Of a stretch of DNA of 64,000 nucleotides, positions 58,147 through 64,000 are shown in pieces. The notes under the pieces were generated by a model. That model had not been told where the DNA came from, did not search any database, and saw only the letters and a list, made by a program, of their open reading frames with translations. The DNA is taken from NCBI GenBank assembly GCA_020631735.1, contig CM036158.1, forward strand, positions 82,161,914 to 82,225,913, in the 5' to 3' direction. The stretch's first letter is position 1; the number at the start of each line of letters is the position of its first letter. The translations under genes and the position numbers were made by a program. The DNA is from Saccharum officinarum. Taxonomy: Eukaryota; Streptophyta; Magnoliopsida; Poales; Poaceae.

Positions 58147-58844
58147 GTTGTACCCACATGTTTCATCATCTTGGGACTCAGGCCTCTCTTGAAACTAGCG
58201 ATCTTCTTGGCATCAGTATCCACCATGTCCGGAGCATAACGGCTCAGGTTATTAAAGGCATGCAGGTATTGAGTCACAGTCTTCGTGCCTTGGTTTAATG
58301 ACAGGAATTCCCCAAGCTTCATCTCGGTCAGACCAGGTGGAATGTATGTTCCACGGAAGGCTTCAGTGAACTCCCTCCAAGAGATATGGGCATGGGAAGG
58401 AAAAGTGGTGCGGTGATGCTTCCACCACATTCCTGCCGGACCTTGAAGCTGATGAGCTGCGTACTCAGTCTTTAACACTTCAGTCATTCTTAAGACACGA
58501 AACTTATCTTCCATCGTATTAATCCACTCTTCTGCATCTAAAGGTTCTGCGGCTTCCTTGAAGATCGGTGGACGAGTATCCATGAAGTCCTTGAAACTGC
58601 TGTACGGATTTGCTTCGTGACCTCCCGGGTTTATCCCCCGGCGGGTATTATCTGCGATACTGCGCAGCGCCGCTTCCATATTCTGTTGCATGCTCTCCAT
58701 GTTTCGTTGGCTTCCCAGGAATTGGGCGAAAAACTGTTCCGCAGTGTAAGGTGGAGGAGGCGGTGGTGGATCCTGATCATCATTAGCAGCTGCACTGCCA
58801 CCAGCCTCAGCGGTACCATACACGGTACGACGAGTGTTCGGCAT
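58143..58844 (-). pseudogene. gag: Chromovirus gag, N-terminal capsid part
   Basis: 234 residues. Starts MPNTRRTVYGTAEAGG and contains the retrotransposon gag capsid segment (DAEEWINTMEDKFRVL, QLQGPAGMWWKHH, WREFTEAFRGTYIP). The frame ends prematurely at 58143. Confidence 0.9.
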
Positions 58845-59215
58845 CTGCCTGTTTCAGCAACAATAATTATTAGGTGATGTTGTAGGAATTGCGACCGAAT
58901 GAAAAAATCATGCCGAACTGAATTCACTGGAGAGAATAAATTCATACAATAAAACAGGGGCACAATAAGTCATTCCAATTAACACAACATCACTAATTAT
59001 ATTACTTAAAGCACACACATTGCGTCCATTACAACCAAGTTGCCAGCATACATACACTGGACTTTTGACGTTCGGATACCGCCACAAACACATCCGAGCT
59101 TTCCAACCTTACATCAAGCTTCAGTCCTTCTACTCATTATTACATGTCCAAAGTGCCAACAAGCAAAAGACCATGCAAACGGAACCTAGTAGCTAGTGCA
59201 ACAACTACTAGCCTA
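58845..59215 (-). other. Chromovirus leader upstream of gag
   Basis: AT-rich untranslated region on the minus strand. No ORF I can support. Confidence 0.5.
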
Positions 59216-59946
59216 CTCATCGTGATCGCTATCTAGGTCCGAGACGTTGGCGTTGTCGCCAACTGCAGCATCGTCGTGCTCCTCAGCTGGCGCCACGGGC
59301 TCTTCAGGATCTTCGTCTGCATCCAAATCCATCTCTGCTGCGCCAGGAAGGTCATAAGGGTTAAGCTGATTGTTCAGCCGATGGACCTCTTCATGCAAGT
59401 TATCGTTGTACTCTTCGCATCAGCCAGCCGCTGCTCGAGCTCAAACTGTCTAGCTCTCAACACATTCTCTGCGGACCAGGCTTCATTCCTCTGATGGAGC
59501 ACATGAGCCAACATGCTCTCAGCATTCCTGTGGGTGGTGGTCAGTTGCCAAACTGCTCTCTCAGGGCACGTACATCTCCCTCAAAATCACAGTCCTCTGA
59601 GTGGCCTGATCTCTCTGACGAGTCAACTGAGCCATCTCAGCAGTGAGCCTCTCAATCTCGGCGTCGTGATCTCTCTGAAGCTGACGGCGGTCATCGCGAG
59701 CCTGACCAAGAGCACTAGAAACACGTCTCAGACTACCTTCCACTCCATCGAAGGCCCTCATCACTGCGAACATGGCACTCATAGCGGGGTTGTCACTGTT
59801 CTGTGCCTCTGCTGCGCTAATCTCCAGAGATCTGCCCCTTGCTTGCTGCCACGAGTCAGTGGTGGGGTTGCCCCTCGGAAAGACTCCCACTATAGTTGCT
59901 GCCAACTCCTGAGGAAAGCGATCCATGATATCTCTCAGGATTCCAA
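59216..59946 (-). pseudogene. Extra coiled-coil ORF upstream of chromovirus gag, broken
   Basis: Minus-strand frames encode a continuous theme. It starts DRFPQELAATIVGVFPRG, then a coiled coil (RRQLQRDHDAEIERLTAEMA and later QFELEQRLADAK), then an acidic tail (DLDADEDPEEPVAPAEEHDD). At least two frameshifts lie near 59560 and 59400. I do not recognise the family. It may belong to the chromovirus or to an element it interrupted. Confidence 0.5.
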
Positions 59947-60046
59947 NNNNNNNNNNNNNNNNNNNNNNNNNNNNNNNNNNNNNNNNNNNNNNNNNNNNNN
60001 NNNNNNNNNNNNNNNNNNNNNNNNNNNNNNNNNNNNNNNNNNNNNN
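59947..60046. other. Assembly gap, 100 N
   Basis: Exactly 100 Ns. The chromovirus 5' LTR and the 5' exons of the HAD gene would both lie here. Confidence 0.98.
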
Positions 60047-60135
60047 CACAAGTACCGAACATGATCGTGTCAACGCAAACATCAGAAAGCTTTCTCATTA
60101 AAAAAAAACCTGAAGCTGAAAGCTTACACACACAG

Positions 60136-60699
60136 GTTGGCACCAGGACAGCTGAAGGCCTGGATGGACTGCCCGAGCTGTGCCGATGGATCGAAGGCCG
60201 CAACCTGAAGCGCGCGGCGGTGACGAACGCTCCGAGGGCGAACGCCGAGCTGATGCTGTCGCTGCTGGGGCTCACGACTTCTTCCCGGTGCTCGTCATCG
60301 GAAGCGAGTGCGACCGGGCCAAGCCGTTCCCTGACCCGTACCTCAAGGCCCTCCAGCTCATCGACGCATCGCCTGAACACACCTTCATATTTGAAGTATG
60401 AATGAATGCTGTTTCGCCGTAATTATCTGAAGCTCTTTCTTTTCGTCACTAGTCCAAACAGTCAGTAACCAAGGTAATGCTGTGTTGGTGCATGTGCATC
60501 TCGTTCTGCGCAGGACTCTGCATCGGGGGTCCGAGCCGGTGTGGCTGCTGGAGTGCCTGTGGTTGGCCTGACGACCAGGAACCCTGGGAAGGTGCTGAAA
60601 GACGCAGGAGCCAGCTTGCTGGCCAAAGATTTTCAGGACCCAGAGCTGCTGTCCGTGCTTCAAGAGATTGAACCCGCAGCGGCGAATGCGCAAGGCTGA
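60136..60699 (+). pseudogene. HAD-family sugar-phosphate phosphatase, 3' exons, frameshifted
   Basis: Resembles Arabidopsis SGPP (At2g38740), a haloacid dehalogenase-like phosphatase for sugar phosphates. Exon 60136-60395 (acceptor ACACAG|GTTGG, donor GAA|GTATGA) carries motif II (AAVTNAP) and motif III (KPFPDPYLKAL). Exon 60514-60699 carries motif IV (DSASGVRAGVAAGVPVVGL) and ends TGA. One base is missing near 60273 (CTCACGACTTCTTC; the family needs one more base before DFFPVL). The 5' exons with the nucleophilic Asp (DxD) are absent, lost at the N gap 90 bases upstream. Pseudogene or assembly artefact. Confidence 0.85.
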
Positions 60700-61128
60700 T
60701 GGGTCGGTCATTGCGGACACTAAGAAATGTCATGCTGGACATGTGATCAGCGACCAATTCATGGAGTGGAATAGCTGTACAATCACACTGCACTATGGAA
60801 TAACTAACTCCGGTTCCTCGGCTGGAACCTGGAGCCGGTGAGCATGGATCTGTGCAAAACCTGGTGCCTACTCCAGTGGTTCTTGCTCCAAGTCCCAAGT
60901 GTCTTCAGCATATGTCGCCACCAATTTTTTCCTAATGCATATTTATTTAATAAAGGCTTTTATTATGTCACTTAATTTAAGGAGGCTTCCATGTGCCTAA
61001 CAGTAATAATGCCCTATTGGAGCATGAAATTGTTCCTCGAGGAATCTGGAAACTCTATTTCCTTCGTATCAGTATCCTGATGTCCTTATTCACATTTTGG
61101 TACATTTTCTCTAGTGATTGAGAAAAAA
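60700..61128 (+). other. Probable 3' UTR and flank of the HAD gene
   Basis: AATAAAGG near 60950 could be a poly(A) signal. No coding region supported. Confidence 0.4.
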
Positions 61129-62117
61129 CGGAAGTGCTAGCGCCCGAATGTTTGGACGGTGCGCTACACTCCATTTTGCGCTCCACACGGAGCCCACGTT
61201 GCCCGAGCGACAAGAGGGGAAGGGCGCGCGGCGCCTCCAATTCGGAAGGACCCGGCCGCGGCGTCGTATGGGCGTCAGGACAGACAATGCAGCAGAAAGT
61301 GGGGAGGAGAGATGCGACATCCGATTTACTTTTAAAACATCCAAAAACAACATTTGCAATATACGTCTGAAGGCAACTGAAACACTTGAAATTTGCTTCT
61401 AAAACACTTGAAAAAACACCCGAAAAACACTTGAAAACCATTGCAATCATACGCAAACATTCATATAAAACACATGCAACGTATGTGTGAAACATATGTA
61501 ACATCTAGATAAACGCACTTGCAACATGCGTCCGGAAACACAGATGAAACATACCTCTGAAACATCTGAAACACTCGAAACATACGCTTGCAACATGCCT
61601 CTGAAACAATTGCAACATGTGCAAAATCCCTCGATCCACTTTTGCAACATCCATCTGAAACGCTTGAAACACTTGAAACATATACATATGCAACATAGGG
61701 GAGGGGAAGACTGACTGGTTGATTCCGGCCGCTGAGGTGGGGGTGGGGGGAGCTCGGTCGCCAGGGTGAGAGAGGGTGCCACCGGGGGTGGGGAGGGCGC
61801 CGGGGCGGGCAGAGCCACCCACTCCCCTGCAACACTGTCGCACCACCTCCATGGATCTTGCAGGGGAGGGGGGAGGGCCACCGGATCTGTGAGCATTGGG
61901 CGCTCCTGGTGGATGAGGACGTCGGGGGTGGGGGGAGGAGGCCGCTGGGGTGGGGAGAGGAGATCGCCGGGTAGGGGAGGAGTACGCCGGGGTGGGGGAG
62001 CGCTCCGCCGGCGGCCAGGGAGGCAGCCTTGGCCGCGCGTCGGGGTAGGCGCGGGGCGCGAGTGCGGAAGGGAGGAGGAAGCGAGCAGAGTGAAGCGTTC
62101 GTCTATTCCGGACATCT
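61129..62117. mobile_element. Unclassified repeat element with TGCAACAT/CTGAAACA core
   Basis: GC-rich flanks (61129-61330 and 61710-62117) enclose a degenerate repeat of TGCAACAT, CTGAAACA and GAAACACTTG (61337-61700). The ends GTGCTAGCGCCCGAATGTTTGGA and (inverted) ATGCTCCAATTAAG-ATGTCCGGA are weakly alike. Possibly a non-autonomous Mutator-like or Helitron-like element. The minus-strand ORFs reflect the repeat (Cys/Phe-rich), not a recognised protein. Confidence 0.5.
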
Positions 62118-62424
62118 TAATTGGAGCATTACCGGAGAAAAAAGGGATGATGTGTATATGTTTATGGAATTCTTTCCTCTGCTATGGTGGATTGCGACAG
62201 GATAAATTTTCAGTCCGTCCATGTACCCTGCGTGTTAGACTGAACAAAAGGTATCTTAGCACATACAGAAAAACAGATGCCTATGGCATTTAGTTTCTCT
62301 GTTTGTTGTCAAATTGTAAAATTCTGCGTACGTACTCCTCGTGCAGGGTTGTATTCTTATGCAATATGATTTTACACATAATGAGTTTTTTTTCCTCTCA
62401 AATATGTAGGGTAGCCACTAAGCA
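62118..62424. other. Nothing recognised
   Basis: AT-rich sequence without coding or repeat signal. Confidence 0.4.
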
Positions 62425-62760
62425 CACATAAACAGATCGAATAGACCAAAAGGAGGTGAATTGGTCTTAAAAATTCAAAGCAACAAATTTAACCTAAAAT
62501 GCTACTTCACCACAAGTTCCATAGCTAACCATATCAACTAAACAAACCCACTAACGAAGTTCTTTGGACCATCACACTCACACTAAGCCATGTCGCTAGC
62601 AAAGGTCACACTTGAAATAAAATCTTAATCTGCAAGGAGATATCAACTAGAGAGCACACTAGCACAAGATTAATCCTAGGTCGTCACTAAATATTTTGGA
62701 GAATAAGTTAGCAAGTTTTTTTCTAACACGATGACATGAGCCCTACCTTTTAATTTTAAA
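62425..62760. repeat. Possible Sirevirus LTR relic
   Basis: AGACCAAAAGGAGGTGAATTGG and the following CTACTTCACCACAAGTTCC echo the end of the Sirevirus A LTR (GAAGGGGGGTGAATAGCC, TTAACCACAAGTTAG) in the same order. Strongly diverged. Confidence 0.35.
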
Positions 62761-62963
62761 AAAGGACTTTATATACAAAAATGTGGCAACAAACTCGCCA
62801 AAAGAAGGCGGGCCACATCTCCTTTTCTGAAAACAGCAATCTATGAAGCCTCCTCTCCCCACAGCAAAAAATGACTCCTACACATGGGTTTGAAAAGCTC
62901 GTCTATACTGCAGTAAGCATATTTTTGTTTTCTCTATCACCTATAAAGCGAATGGCTCTTATT

Positions 62964-64000
62964 CTTTTTTTTTAGGAAACCGGAGGAGTTTTACCCCCTA
63001 CTGGAATTTTATTGAAAAAATTTACAGTTTACAATTACAGGCCTCAACAGGGAGTTCAGGAAACAAAAAAAGGTTAAGAAAAAAATCAAAGCAATTACAC
63101 AAATGCTCCTAGCCATGAATCTATAAGAGGGTGAAAAGTCGCCTTTGCTCGAAGGATAATCTGAGCAAATTCCTTTCGAAAAACCAATTTGCACCTTTGA
63201 ACTGAATGGGGGATTCCTCTAAAAATAACATCATTACGCATTGTCCAAATTGACCAGCACATAGTTATGATAATCTCCATGAAAAAAGGTAAGTTGAGCT
63301 GGTTTCTAAAACTTTCAAAGATGGAGCAAGTATCATCAGAATTTGGCACCAAAACCTGGAGAGTATACCAGCAAGCTATAGAGAAAGGGCAATGAATGAA
63401 TAGGTGAAGAAGGTCCTCATCAATAACCTGATGATGGAGGACACAATGGTACTCTGCTAGATGCATATTTCTCCTTCCGAGAAGAACCCGAGTACTCAAA
63501 TGGTCCTTTAAAAGGAGCCACAAGAAAAACTCTCTCTTATTTTAACAGGAAGATTTCCATAACCACCTAAATGCACGATGAATGGTCCTATGACCAATGA
63601 AACTGGTGTATTCTCTCTTGGAGGAAAATAGGGATGATCCCCAAATATATGACCAAGTATCATGTGTAGCAGTTAATTGCAGGTCCTGAACAGAGTTGGC
63701 AAGCTCCAAAAATTGACTGTAGGCTTCCGAGGACAGAGGTAAATGAAAGACTAAGTGGAACATCGGAGTTGAAGCTGCTGCTGAAACTGAGATCATCTCA
63801 TTTTTGGCAAAGGAAAGCAGCTCTGGATACAGCTGACTGCAAATATTAGATATCCAGAGGTCATGCCAAAGAAAGTAGGTGTTACCATCCTGAATAGTTA
63901 CAGTTGCAATTCCTTTGAACTGGTTGAGCAACTTGAGAATATCTCTCCACTAAAACGAGCCTCTGAAAGTGGCCCCTGGAACAGACAACTTGTTTCTTGA
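62964..64000 (-). mobile_element. LINE 3' part, running off the right edge
   Basis: Minus-strand L1-like LINE with a short A-tail (62964-62973), about 130 bp of 3' UTR and a C-terminal coding region. It continues beyond the window. Confidence 0.88.
63095..64000 (-). pseudogene. LINE C-terminal region with zf-RVT domain, two stops
   Basis: Same architecture as the LINE at 13422-14611: FLWHDLWIS, WLWKSSC, and the zf-RVT histidine/cysteine pattern (CVLHHQVIDEDLLHLFIHC). Two in-frame stops: TAG at 63952-63950, where LINE 1 has Trp in SFWWKD, and TAA at about 63542. There is no frameshift. Confidence 0.88.

Larger units (their letters stand above)
50413..59946 (-). mobile_element. Tekay-type chromovirus (Ty3-Gypsy), 5' LTR missing
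   Basis: Minus-strand element with a 3' LTR starting TGTAACACCC, a purine tract, gag, protease-RT-RNase H-integrase and a C-terminal chromodomain. Chromodomain plus a long LTR of this start points to the Tekay/Del lineage. The 5' LTR and primer site would be at the N gap. It is inserted in the gypsy-type gag-like gene at 50412. Two frameshifts and one nonsense codon disable it. Confidence 0.9.

Noticed and set aside
59513..60380. ORFs crossing the second N gap
   Set aside because: Artefacts of translating Ns as open sequence; the sides are chromovirus leader and HAD gene.
61447..62115. 222-codon minus-strand ORF, Pro-rich then Cys/Phe-rich
   Set aside because: Composition follows the GC-rich arm and the TGCAACAT repeat; no domain and typical of repeat-derived open frames.

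Overview
The window is nuclear DNA of a grass. Multi-exon plant genes (type I metacaspase, MORN-repeat protein, casein kinase 2 beta, HAD phosphatase) sit among Sirevirus-type Copia elements, a chromodomain Gypsy element, LINEs and Stowaway, Tourist and hAT MITEs. GC-rich leaders and the retroelement families suggest a panicoid grass (sorghum, sugarcane or Miscanthus group); this is inference. Two 100-N gaps (33391-33490 and 59947-60046) divide it into three contigs.

Contig 1 (1-33390). A complete type I metacaspase lies on the minus strand (930-17901; five exons, 351 aa). Its first intron is about 15 kb and holds a 5'-truncated LINE with a 13-bp target duplication. That LINE is split by a very young, apparently intact Sirevirus (A, 3330-13416, duplication GGTGC). 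The intron also holds a small non-autonomous LTR element (15157-17041, duplication TCCAC) whose only ORF has an IQ calmodulin-binding-like motif. After a MITE-rich interval comes a complete MORN-repeat gene on the minus strand (23607-27090; three exons, 402 aa). Then come a diverged tandem duplication (27.7-30.0 kb), an RTE LINE tail, several MITEs and the 3' exons of a casein kinase 2 beta gene with a one-base deletion.

Contig 2 (33491-59946) is almost wholly transposon. It holds a decayed Sirevirus (B) with an env-like ORF broken only by stop codons, a small Ds-like hAT element with a perfect 8-bp duplication, a gypsy-type element with a gag-like gene, and a Tekay-type chromovirus (minus strand) inserted into that gag-like gene. 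The expected 5' LTRs of Sirevirus B and the chromovirus are both missing, exactly at the N gaps.

Contig 3 (60047-64000) has the 3' part of a HAD-family sugar-phosphate phosphatase gene (with a one-base deletion), an unusual TGCAACAT/CTGAAACA degenerate repeat element and a second LINE running off the right edge.

The most interesting signals are: the layered intron of the metacaspase; the IQ-motif LTR element; a CCGGACGCG palindrome cluster upstream of the TATA box in both Sirevirus LTRs and repeated inside Sirevirus B ahead of its env-like ORF; and the TAG/TGA-only decay of that ORF. No prokaryotic-type system, tRNA, rRNA or CRISPR array was seen.
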